From Candidatus Woesearchaeota archaeon (lineage in GTDB: Archaea > Nanobdellota > Nanobdellia > SCGC-AAA011-G17 > UBA489), in the NCBI GenBank assembly GCA_018655015.1, contig JABIKK010000013.1, positions 1-44,070 of the forward strand: a stretch of DNA of 44,070 nt, written 5' to 3'. The notes under the pieces are model-generated. The model ran no database searches. It was given only the letters and a program-made list of their open reading frames with translations, and was not told the origin of the DNA. Position numbers and translations under genes: made by a program. Shown piece by piece: positions 26,316-33,670 of the stretch. Position 1 is the first letter of the stretch; every line of letters begins with the position of its first letter.

Positions 26316-29300
26316 CTAACTACAGGGAGGCTCTGGTGCACAATTACTCGTTGTCAAACAAGATGGTGGGACTCCGGGCGTTTTAAAGTTACATTGGCAA
26401 TCAGCATCACATCTTACATAAACATCCCTACACCTAACGTGGGCCGTTTTGCCCTCTGGGCAAAAGTCAGGAAATAACCCAGTTACATCATCCATAGGTC
26501 CAGGGTCACAGAATAGTGTTGAACAAATCCCACCTACATTTGCCGATTTGCATTTAAGATCTGCTTTTGGATTTTGATCGCAAGCCATTGGACTTTTATT
26601 GTGGAATAGTATATTCTCGGCAAAGTAATTATGGTCTCCTTCAACTTCAATGTTATAAACTTCAACCTCTTCATCAAACTCTTCGATTAGATTAACACGA
26701 ACTTCTAAACCTTCAATTGAAAGAGCCATGTCGCCAACAACAACATCTTTAATTTTAGTCCAACCTTGACCAACAATATGAATCGGATGTTCCCCAGTAA
26801 CACTAATGATTTTATCACCTAACGTTACATTAAAATAACCATCAGCTATTCTCTTGAATGTTGTCCTCACTTGAGATACATTATTAACAACTTCACTATC
26901 AAGATCATAACTATTCACAGTATCTCCTACAACCAAATCTTCAATAGCTACTTCACCTTCGGGAGTTTCAATTGATGTTCCAGCTAAGAAACAAACCCAG
27001 TCCCCATTCCCACCAGGCTCATCATCACAAGCATAATAAGGATAAGCCCATCCATCACATTGTGAGGTACAAACTCCATAAACTGGATATGTACTCTCGA
27101 AGCAAGATACGAATATTGGGTCTCCTAGGGATCCAGGAGGATCACAAACTTCACCATTAAATAAATCAACATAACCATCCCCACAATCAACCGGAGGATC
27201 GCCATCACAAACATCAGCATCCACCCACTCATCACAATTTGGAGAGCAAGTGCTTGGAATATTGTCCAAAGTGTAAGTCCCACAATTTACATCCTTGTAA
27301 TTTCCAGTAGAACCAGGAGGATCACAAACTTCTCCACCTTCAACAACACCATCTCCACAATAAACTCCTCCACCAGTAATCTCTTTACAATCATTTAATG
27401 ATCCGCCTACCAATGTTCCAGGCAAACTGCAAGCAAGATTTCCAAAACTTAACTCAGAGTCACATTGTTCAGAAACACCAAGTGAGTTGAACCCATTAAT
27501 AGATGAGTCTCCACAAGTCTTTTTGCCACATAAAGAAGAACCTTCGCCTCTCGCAACAGTGTGCATCCTATAAGTATAAAATTCTCCGTCATCTAATAAT
27601 CTTCTTGAGTAAATTGCAAATTCATCAATAAACCCAATAAAACTGCCAGTTGAACTAACAGGCCCATCTCCAAGAGTTAAGTCTCCCATAACAGTAAATG
27701 GATTGTTTATTGTAACTGAGTTATAAAGTGGTCCAACATTGGGCCTATGAGCATAAACATAAAATGTATTCTGGTCCCATCCAACCGAAACAACATACCA
27801 AGTTACATTAAGGTCTAACTGATCTATCTCAAGAATTTGTCTATTTCTAGGATCTGAACCAAATTCAACATGTAAAGTTTTCTGATCATAAACAGGTGCA
27901 CCGGATGGAATAAGGTCTACAGTAAACATATCATTTGTAATCACTCTTTCACCAATATTACTAATTGGAAATGGTAAAACTTGGAAAACTAAAGATCCTG
28001 CACTAAGTCCTTGGCTTGGTAATGGTAATGTAGCAGTATCTGTGCTTTCATCAAACGAGATAAATTCAGATTCAATAATACTCTTTGCCCTTGTAGCTGT
28101 CCCTAAAGATCCATGATTAAAACTTTCTAGATCATAAAGAACACTATTAACTTCTTCTTCGAATCTCCAATAACTTGTAAGATCTAAACAACTTAGTTCT
28201 TCATAGGTACAATCATTTTTACAAATTAAAGTAACACCATTCTCAGGTCCAAGGTCACATTCTTCAATCCCTTCAACAACCCCATTTCCACAGGACTCTT
28301 CAATCATACAAACTTCATCACAACCATCTCCAGGAATAACATTCCCATCATCACATTGTTCATTACCTTCAACAATCCAATTACCACAAACCTGCACATT
28401 CTCACTCTTACAACTAGCATCGCATCCATCTCCACTCATAGGAGCGCAAGTTTGTCCTTCACCACAATCAGCAGCAGTAACACAAGAATTTAGATCAATA
28501 CTACAATGCATTCCATCATCACATTCTTCAGGCCATTTAGTAACACCATCACCACATTGTGCACCAGACCCACATAAAAATCCATCAAACTCAGAACCAG
28601 TCACAGCAGTATAAACACCAAAGTTACTATCTGCTAAAGCTGCATCATAGAATGCAAATTGATGAATATTACCAATAAAAGAATCAACGCCTTCGCCCAA
28701 TGCAAATATATATGGACTTCTAAAAACATCTTTATGTCCAGCATTCAAAGAGGTAGAACTAGTAATTGCAGAATTGCCGTTTATATAAATTTTCAAAGGT
28801 TGACCAATTTCCCAAGTAACCAAAACATAACATAAATAAGTAGAACCATTACAGAGCCCGGCATCATCCACAGTTACACTATCGGCCCCATTTCTAGCCC
28901 TTACTTGTATCCAACCGTTAGTATCAAATTCTATACTAAAACCATTGTTGTTATTACATTGTGCAACAGTATTACATGATCTAAATATTTCCCTTCCATC
29001 AACTCCATCACCTTTTACTCCATCCATTACAAACTCTATACTTCCTGCATCTTTGGCAGCCCAATCAAAATTAGGATCATCAAACCTCAATGCATCATCA
29101 TCATTATTACCAGAAGTTTCATCAAATCTTATTGCCCATTGATTCAAGATTGCATTTCCGCCTTGAGTATAAGCATTCCAATGATGCTCACTTGGAGGAT
29201 TAGGACGAGTGATTAGTGTAGCATCAACACCATTATCCGAAACGGTTGTCACGGCGCCAGTTCCTTCTTCAACTCTCCAATAATCTAAAAGGTCCGCAGG

Positions 29301-30416
29301 ACAACATTTACCACAATCAACTTCACAACTTCCACAAGTTTCACCAACTTCACAAACTCCATTAGGATTGCAACTTCCAGTATTACAATGGGGTTCACCA
29401 GAACAAGCTAACTCTTCGCAATCTATATCTCCATTACAATTATTATCTAATCCATCATTACAAGTTATACCAACTCCAGGATCTTCTGAACCATCTGGAT
29501 TAACATCAGGATTTGCGTCATCACAATCCAAATTACCGCAAGCAGAATTCCAAGGATACTCGTATCCATCTTCATCCTTATCACAATCAAGACAACTTCC
29601 TAAACTACAATACTCTCCACTATCACAATCATCATTATTTTCACAACCACTACAAACATCATTATTTACATTACAACTTCCACTATTACAGTCTTCATCA
29701 TCCACACATTCACAATAACAACCAAATCCATTCGGGTCATTAGCTTGTCTACAAAGATTAGGATCTACACATCCGCCTTCACCACCATAAGTACAATAAC
29801 CCCATTTCTGGCCACCGCCAGTTCCACCACCAACTGCTCCTCCGGAAGCTTGTCCAAGACCTCCACCTTGCCCGGGTAATTTACATCTGCCGTCAGTACC
29901 ACTACAATCCGAATTAGTTTGACAAGCTTCACACTGCTCGCCACCAGTAACTAAACCATCACCACATTCTTGGAAAACAATTTGTTGATTGTCTCCATCA
30001 TTAACCATAGTAACATAATGTGTTCCAGGAATAAAGAAAAATCCTAAAGATCCCCAAACAGGATAATTCATTTCAAACAAATGAGTTTCTTGATTACTAA
30101 AAATAATTTCAATAGATTTACATCTCAAGTCTTCCCCCTGAACAACATCACAATCACCCAACTCAGCAGTCTCAATACCTTTCGGCGTTCTCACAACAAT
30201 CGTATCGGCACTACCATCTCCTAAATTACTCAAAGATTCAACAGTATTCTCAACAGTCTTAACAGTATCACTCAAATAGATCGCATTAGTATTAGAAGTC
30301 TCAGAAGCATAATAAAACACAGCTACAGCCACAAGTAAGATAAGACCCAATAAGGCCAACGTATCAAAAGCTTGTGCTTTTTTCTTTTTAACCATCCTCT
30401 TTTTCCTAAGCACCAA
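26316..30416 (-). CDS. Giant Cys-rich surface protein with LamG-like, DUF4215 and Hint domains
   Basis: 1366 residues. A basic N terminus and one membrane helix (about 17-38, preceded by KKKKAQA, resembling a class III signal) are followed by a beta region. A Cys-rich segment comes next. A MopE-like metal-binding stretch occurs around 275-345 (DCDDANPDVNPDGS, DGLDNNCNGDIDC). A LamG-like jellyroll begins with LLDYWRVEEGTG (about 373-620). DUF4215-type Cys repeats (GNEQCDDGNVIPGDGCDEVC and similar) cover about 619-725. A second LamG-like domain (SYWRFEEE) covers about 745-960, and more CGDG...GEVCDPPG repeats run to about 1130. A Hint domain (1142-1273) and a Cys-rich tail end the protein. It is a probable cell-surface adhesin or binding protein, autoprocessed through Hint. 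Confidence 0.8.
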   Translation of the reverse strand: MVLRKKRMVKKKKAQAFDTLALLGLILLVAVAVFYYASETSNTNAIYLSDTVKTVENTVESLSNLGDGSADTIVVRTPKGIETAELGDCDVVQGEDLRCKSIEIIFSNQETHLFEMNYPVWGSLGFFFIPGTHYVTMVNDGDNQQIVFQECGDGLVTGGEQCEACQTNSDCSGTDGRCKLPGQGGGLGQASGGAVGGGTGGGQKWGYCTYGGEGGCVDPNLCRQANDPNGFGCYCECVDDEDCNSGSCNVNNDVCSGCENNDDCDSGEYCSLGSCLDCDKDEDGYEYPWNSACGNLDCDDANPDVNPDGSEDPGVGITCNDGLDNNCNGDIDCEELACSGEPHCNTGSCNPNGVCEVGETCGSCEVDCGKCCPADLLDYWRVEEGTGAVTTVSDNGVDATLITRPNPPSEHHWNAYTQGGNAILNQWAIRFDETSGNNDDDALRFDDPNFDWAAKDAGSIEFVMDGVKGDGVDGREIFRSCNTVAQCNNNNGFSIEFDTNGWIQVRARNGADSVTVDDAGLCNGSTYLCYVLVTWEIGQPLKIYINGNSAITSSTSLNAGHKDVFRSPYIFALGEGVDSFIGNIHQFAFYDAALADSNFGVYTAVTGSEFDGFLCGSGAQCGDGVTKWPEECDDGMHCSIDLNSCVTAADCGEGQTCAPMSGDGCDASCKSENVQVCGNWIVEGNEQCDDGNVIPGDGCDEVCMIEESCGNGVVEGIEECDLGPENGVTLICKNDCTYEELSCLDLTSYWRFEEEVNSVLYDLESFNHGSLGTATRAKSIIESEFISFDESTDTATLPLPSQGLSAGSLVFQVLPFPISNIGERVITNDMFTVDLIPSGAPVYDQKTLHVEFGSDPRNRQILEIDQLDLNVTWYVVSVGWDQNTFYVYAHRPNVGPLYNSVTINNPFTVMGDLTLGDGPVSSTGSFIGFIDEFAIYSRRLLDDGEFYTYRMHTVARGEGSSLCGKKTCGDSSINGFNSLGVSEQCDSELSFGNLACSLPGTLVGGSLNDCKEITGGGVYCGDGVVEGGEVCDPPGSTGNYKDVNCGTYTLDNIPSTCSPNCDEWVDADVCDGDPPVDCGDGYVDLFNGEVCDPPGSLGDPIFVSCFESTYPVYGVCTSQCDGWAYPYYACDDEPGGNGDWVCFLAGTSIETPEGEVAIEDLVVGDTVNSYDLDSEVVNNVSQVRTTFKRIADGYFNVTLGDKIISVTGEHPIHIVGQGWTKIKDVVVGDMALSIEGLEVRVNLIEEFDEEVEVYNIEVEGDHNYFAENILFHNKSPMACDQNPKADLKCKSANVGGICSTLFCDPGPMDDVTGLFPDFCPEGKTAHVRCRDVYVRCDADCQCNFKTPGVPPSCLTTSNCAPEPPCS
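26598..26993 (-). other. Hint (intein/hedgehog-type) autoprocessing domain within the surface protein
   Basis: Residues 1142-1273. Block A is CFLAGTSIETPEGEVAIEDL with Cys1142 as nucleophile. Block B is VTGEHPIHI with the TxxH pair Thr1207/His1210. The terminal block is YNIEVEGDHNYFAENILFHN with His1272-Asn1273. The next residue is Lys, then Ser, not the Cys/Ser/Thr needed for ordinary splicing. At about 132 residues it is a mini-Hint with no endonuclease. This suggests cleavage rather than ligation, as in bacterial intein-like or hedgehog-type domains. Confidence 0.82.
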
Positions 30417-30506
30417 TATTCAACAGCAATATTGATTTAAAAAGGTTCTTAAACCATTTATTATAGATCATTAATAGCCCATTCTGCAAATAGCACCCAC
30501 CAAAAT

Positions 30507-30516
30507 CTTTATAAAC
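30507..30516 (+). promoter_or_regulatory. TATA box of EF-1alpha
   Basis: CTTTATAAAC lies about 59-68 nt before the ATG, giving a predicted leader of roughly 35 nt. The leader carries GGAGAG (30558-30563) as a possible ribosome binding site, unlike the leaderless neighbours. Confidence 0.55.
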
Positions 30517-30574
30517 CACATTTTAGTTATATTCCTACTCATTATAATACATTAATCGGAGAGTATAATCAAAA

Positions 30575-31858
30575 ATGGCAAAGGAAAAACCGCATTTAAA
30601 CGTAATTTTCGTAGGTCACGTTGACCACGGAAAATCTACCTCTGTAGGTAGACTCATGTTTGACTCAGGAAACGTAGATGAGCAAGCTATGAGAAAACTA
30701 AAAGACAAGGCTCAAGAGCTTGGAAAAGCTGGTTTCGAGTTCGCTTTCGTTATGGACAACTTGAAAGAAGAGCAAGAAAGAGGGGTTACAATTGATCTCT
30801 CTTACAAGAAGTACGTGTCTCAAAAATATGAAGCAACAATTATTGACGCTCCAGGACACAAGGACTTCGTTAAAAACATGATTACAGGTTCTTCACAGGC
30901 TGATGTAGCATTCTTAGTTGTAGCAGCAACTGAAGGAGCTATGGCTCAGACTAAAGAACACTTGTGGCTTCTAAAAACACTTGGTGTTAACCAATTATGT
31001 GTTCTAGTTAACAAGATGGACACAGTAAAATACGATGAAGCTAAATACAAGGAAGTTAAAGAAGGACTAACAAAGTTAGTTCAAACTGCAGGTTACGACC
31101 CGGCAAAAGTTAGCTTCATACCAGCAAGTGCATTTGAAGGAGATAACATCTTTAACAAAAGTACTAACATGGCTTGGTACACTGGACCAACTGTTTCTGA
31201 ACAAATCGATTTATTCGAAGAGCCAGAAAAGCCAGTTGAGCTTCCACTAAGACTACCTATCCAGGATGTTTACAACATCTCAGGTATTGGTGTTGTTCCT
31301 GTTGGAAGAGTTGAAACTGGAAAAATCAAGGTTGGACAAAAAATTGTTTTCGTACCTGGAAGAGAAGGTAAAGGAGTTCCTGGTGAAGTAAAATCTATCG
31401 AGATGCATCACGAACAAGTTCAAGAAGCAATTCCAGGAGATAACATTGGATTCAATGTACGTGGTATTGGTAAGAAAGATATCGCACGTGGAGACGTACT
31501 TGGTGACGCAGCAAACCCGCCGTTTGTTGTAAGTGAATTTACAGGAAGGATTATGATTCTAAATCACCCAACTGTTGTTACACAAGGATACACTCCAGTA
31601 TTCCACATACACACATCGCAGGTAGCTTGTCAATTCACAGAATTGAAACAACAACTAGACCCTGCAACAGGTGCTGTTCTAAAAGAGAAACCAGACACAT
31701 TAAAGACTGGTGACGCAGCAGTTGTACAACTGAAACCTACTAAACCAGTAGTAATTGAGAAATTCAGCGAAATTCCTCACATGTCTAAGTTCGCTATTAG
31801 AGATGCTGGTGCTACAGTAGCAGCAGGTATGTGTATTGACTTAGTTAAGAAGGAATAA
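30575..31858 (+). CDS. tuf: Translation elongation factor EF-1alpha
   Basis: 427 residues. G1 is [26 protein letters not shown] and NKMD follow, and the C-terminal beta-barrels ([22 protein letters not shown]) are intact. It delivers aminoacyl-tRNA to the ribosome. Upstream on the other strand is the giant surface protein gene. rps10 follows after a hairpin terminator and its own TATA box. Confidence 0.97.
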   Translation: MAKEKPHLNVIFVGHVDHGKSTSVGRLMFDSGNVDEQAMRKLKDKAQELGKAGFEFAFVMDNLKEEQERGVTIDLSYKKYVSQKYEATIIDAPGHKDFVKNMITGSSQADVAFLVVAATEGAMAQTKEHLWLLKTLGVNQLCVLVNKMDTVKYDEAKYKEVKEGLTKLVQTAGYDPAKVSFIPASAFEGDNIFNKSTNMAWYTGPTVSEQIDLFEEPEKPVELPLRLPIQDVYNISGIGVVPVGRVETGKIKVGQKIVFVPGREGKGVPGEVKSIEMHHEQVQEAIPGDNIGFNVRGIGKKDIARGDVLGDAANPPFVVSEFTGRIMILNHPTVVTQGYTPVFHIHTSQVACQFTELKQQLDPATGAVLKEKPDTLKTGDAAVVQLKPTKPVVIEKFSEIPHMSKFAIRDAGATVAAGMCIDLVKKE

Positions 31859-31888
31859 GGGTAAAACCCTTATCCACATTCTTTTTTT
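31855..31888 (+). terminator. Hairpin plus T-tract after EF-1alpha
   Basis: ATAAGGGT (31855-31862) pairs perfectly with ACCCTTAT (31866-31873) around AAA. TTTTTTT follows at 31882-31888. The stem includes the stop codon. Confidence 0.65.
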
Positions 31889-31896
31889 ATCAAAAA

Positions 31897-31907
31897 CCTT
31901 ATATATT
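31897..31907 (+). promoter_or_regulatory. TATA box of rps10
   Basis: CCTTATATATT lies about 25-35 nt before the rps10 ATG and directly after the EF-1alpha terminator. Confidence 0.55.
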
Positions 31908-31931
31908 CAATTTTAAGAAATAAATCTACAA

Positions 31932-32240
31932 ATGGCAAAAGCAAGAATAAATATCACAAGTACAAGTATCCCAGAATTAAATCAAATCTGTGGAGATATT
32001 AAAGATATTGCTAAGTCCACAAAAACAAAGATATCTGGACCAATTCCATTGCCAACTCAAATTCTAAAACACACTACAAGAAAAAGTCCTTGTGGTGATG
32101 GTAAAGCTTCTTTTGATAAGTTCGAAATGAGAATTCACAAAAGGCTTATCGACCTAGCAGATAATGAACGTGCACTAAGAATGGTTATGCGTGTTCCGAT
32201 TCCTAAAGACGTCGATATTGAGATTGAATTAATTGAATAA
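31932..32240 (+). CDS. rps10: Ribosomal protein uS10
   Basis: 102 residues. It shows the archaeal uS10 pattern: ARINITSTSIPELNQICGDI, GPIPLPTQ, SPCGDGKASFDKFEMRIHKRLIDL and DVDIEIELIE. It follows EF-1alpha as in most archaea but with a separate promoter. Its stop is followed immediately by the convergent RelE-like toxin gene. Confidence 0.95.
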   Translation: MAKARINITSTSIPELNQICGDIKDIAKSTKTKISGPIPLPTQILKHTTRKSPCGDGKASFDKFEMRIHKRLIDLADNERALRMVMRVPIPKDVDIEIELIE

Positions 32241-32501
32241 TTATTTATACACTCTTTTTCTATGATCAAATTTCAACAAGATTATTTCATTTTTATTCCC
32301 AACATACGAATAAACTATTCTAAATGGTTTTAAGTAAAGAACTCTTTCTCCCCTAAGATATTTCAAAGGTTTTCCAACTTGAGGATTTTCAATTATTTTG
32401 AGAATTTGTTTCTTAAGTAAAACTTTAAGTTTATGATCTAAACGTTTAACCTGTTTGTAAAAAGTTGAAGAAAGTGTTATTTTTCTTTCCACTAAAATCA
32501 C
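32241..32501 (-). CDS. RelE/ParE-superfamily toxin
   Basis: About 86 residues. The pattern SSTFYKQVKRLDHKLKVLLKKQI, IIENPQVGKPLKYLRGERVLYLKPFRIVYSY and LLKFDHRKRVY is that of the RelE/ParE fold: helix pair, then beta-sheet with basic C-terminal residues. By family knowledge, RelE members cut mRNA on ribosomes. There is no ATG. I chose GTG at 32501 because it overlaps the antitoxin stop as GTGA; TTG at 32504 and a GTG at 32492 are alternatives. It pairs with the upstream AbrB-type antitoxin. Confidence 0.8.
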   Translation of the reverse strand: MILVERKITLSSTFYKQVKRLDHKLKVLLKKQILKIIENPQVGKPLKYLRGERVLYLKPFRIVYSYVGNKNEIILLKFDHRKRVYK

Positions 32502-32749
32502 CAAGATTCCATTTCTTTAATAAACTCGTCTTTTGTAGATGTTTTGCAATTCCCTTCATCAATTTCGTTCCATATCTTTTGCAATTCTTCTAATTCTTGA
32601 ATTTCAATTTTACTTAAACCCTCTATCTTTCTTAAAACAAGAAGATTCTCTTTCTTTATAACTACAAAAGCTTCTCCAACTGCTAAATCACTACGTAATT
32701 TTTCAGGGATTACAATCTGTCCTTTAGTACTTAATTTAGTTATTTCCAT
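32498..32749 (-). CDS. AbrB/MazE-type antitoxin
   Basis: 83 residues. The N-terminal swapped-hairpin DNA-binding pattern KLSTKGQIVIPEKLRSDLAV with VVIKKENLLVLRKI is typical of AbrB/MazE proteins. The C-terminal acidic part (EIQELEELQKIWNEIDEG) would bind and block the toxin. It is first in the operon, with a TATA box and an inverted repeat just upstream that suggest autoregulation. Confidence 0.82.
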   Translation of the reverse strand: MEITKLSTKGQIVIPEKLRSDLAVGEAFVVIKKENLLVLRKIEGLSKIEIQELEELQKIWNEIDEGNCKTSTKDEFIKEMESW

Positions 32750-32750
32750 A

Positions 32751-32778
32751 AAGTAAGAATATCTTACTTATTTATAAA
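32751..32778 (-). promoter_or_regulatory. Promoter and inverted-repeat operator of the toxin-antitoxin operon
   Basis: AAGTAAGA (32751-32758) and TCTTACTT (32762-32769) form a perfect 8-bp inverted repeat with a 3-nt spacer. On the minus strand it lies between the TATA box (32769-32778, TTTATAAATA) and the antitoxin ATG at 32749. The position is ideal for repression by the AbrB-type antitoxin. Confidence 0.65.
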
Positions 32779-32885
32779 ACTTATGTTATACTTTGCGAAA
32801 AGTCTACTGTAATCAAACCCATACATATTTTATAAAAAACATTACAGATAGAACTCTATAGAATAAACTAGGCCTCTTTCTTTAC

Positions 32886-33110
32886 TCATACCCGTAGGCT
32901 GTATCTCTCAATGAAACTCCAAAACACCGTAAAGTAGCTGTCCACATCATATCCATTTTTTCTTAGTTCCTTAAGCTCATTTGCTGCCTCAACAGCATAA
33001 ACTTTCTTCCTCTTTTCTCCTACCCTAAGAATCTTCGCCAGGACCGAGTCCCTTTGACACTCATTCAAAGGTTTCATTGCAAGATTACAGCACTTATTTT
33101 TGTGCCCCAT
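32886..33110 (-). CDS. Small unrecognised protein, 74 residues
   Basis: Starts at the ATG at 33110 (a TTG at 33119 would add three residues). It has an N-terminal KCCNLAMKPLNEC cluster of three Cys, a basic stretch (LRVGEKRKKVYAVEAANELKEL) and an aromatic C terminus (YFTVFWSFIERYSLRV). It is a soluble, possibly nucleic-acid-binding small protein; no family is recognised. It has TATA-like sequence about 35-45 nt upstream on the minus strand. It lies between the toxin-antitoxin pair and tRNA-Ser. Confidence 0.5.
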   Translation of the reverse strand: MGHKNKCCNLAMKPLNECQRDSVLAKILRVGEKRKKVYAVEAANELKELRKNGYDVDSYFTVFWSFIERYSLRV

Positions 33111-33222
33111 CTTTATCAAGTATTATAACCCTAAATTTCTATTTAAAGATTGTTGATATATTTAGTAAACATTCTATAATGTATATATCAGTTGCAAAAA
33201 TTGACTAATTATTGAGTTACAA

Positions 33223-33242
33223 CTTTCAGTTATAACTGAAAG
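33223..33242. repeat. Perfect 20-bp palindrome upstream of tRNA-Ser
   Basis: CTTTCAGTTATAACTGAAAG reads identically on both strands. It ends 39 nt before the tRNA-Ser gene and centres on TTATAA. It could be an operator or a dyad bound by a dimeric regulator, or a DNA cruciform site. Confidence 0.7.
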
Positions 33243-33281
33243 AAAGTCTTAAAAATTAAAGTAAATCCACCAAGATAGCTT

Positions 33282-33363
33282 GCCGTGATCGCGTAATCTG
33301 GTATCGCACTAGCCTGGAAAGTTAGGCCCTTTGGGCATCCCGGTTCAAATCCGGGTCGCGGCG
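33282..33363 (+). tRNA. tRNA-Ser (GGA)
   Basis: Acceptor GCCGTGA pairs with TCGCGGC (one G-T pair). The anticodon stem CTAGC/GTTAG holds the loop CTGGAAA. The class II variable arm is GCCC-TTT-GGGC, and the T-arm is CCCGG-TTCAAAT-CCGGG. 82 nt, discriminator G. Confidence 0.95.
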
Positions 33364-33383
33364 CTTCTTTTTCCAGTAAAATT

Positions 33384-33464
33384 CTAATAAAAAGCAACAA
33401 TACATTCACATTGTTCAGATCTATCAATTGCATATTCTTCCGTTAAAAAAACTTCAAATACCAT
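33384..33464 (-). CDS. Possible small ORF (26 residues) with strong ribosome binding site, or gene remnant
   Basis: The 307 bases between tRNA-Ser and the next gene contain one candidate. On the minus strand a full GGAGG sits 5-6 nt before an ATG at 33464, opening MVFEVFLTEEYAIDRSEQCE plus CIVAFY. The same frame is open upstream for about 40 more codons without a start (for example RILIKKWGIPLELFGQSFTS), so it may instead be the 3' remnant of a decayed gene. No family is recognised. The rest of the gap holds only AT-rich promoter-like sequence (CTTTTAAAC near 33620) for the next gene. Confidence 0.25.
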   Translation of the reverse strand: MVFEVFLTEEYAIDRSEQCECIVAFY

Positions 33465-33670
33465 ACTACCTCCTACAAAAAGAAGGGGCATTGAGGTAAA
33501 CGATTGTCCAAAAAGTTCCAAAGGAATCCCCCACTTTTTGATTAATATCCTATAATTCGCAAAAAATATAGAAACTACCTTTAAGAATTAAATTTAATTT
33601 TAAGAATATTAAGAAAAACCTTTTAAACTCACGTAGCTCCTAGAAAAGAGTGGTTAGAGTATATATAAAA

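Noticed and set aside
29368-29743. Plus-strand frames of 116 and 76 codons over the Cys-rich surface protein
   Set aside because: Low-complexity shadows (His/Asn- or Gln/Ser-rich) of the repetitive minus-strand coding sequence.
33230-33433. Minus-strand 67-codon frame over tRNA-Ser containing RPGFEPGCPKGLTFQ
   Set aside because: This peptide is the well-known spurious translation of the antisense of a tRNA gene; the tRNA explains the sequence.
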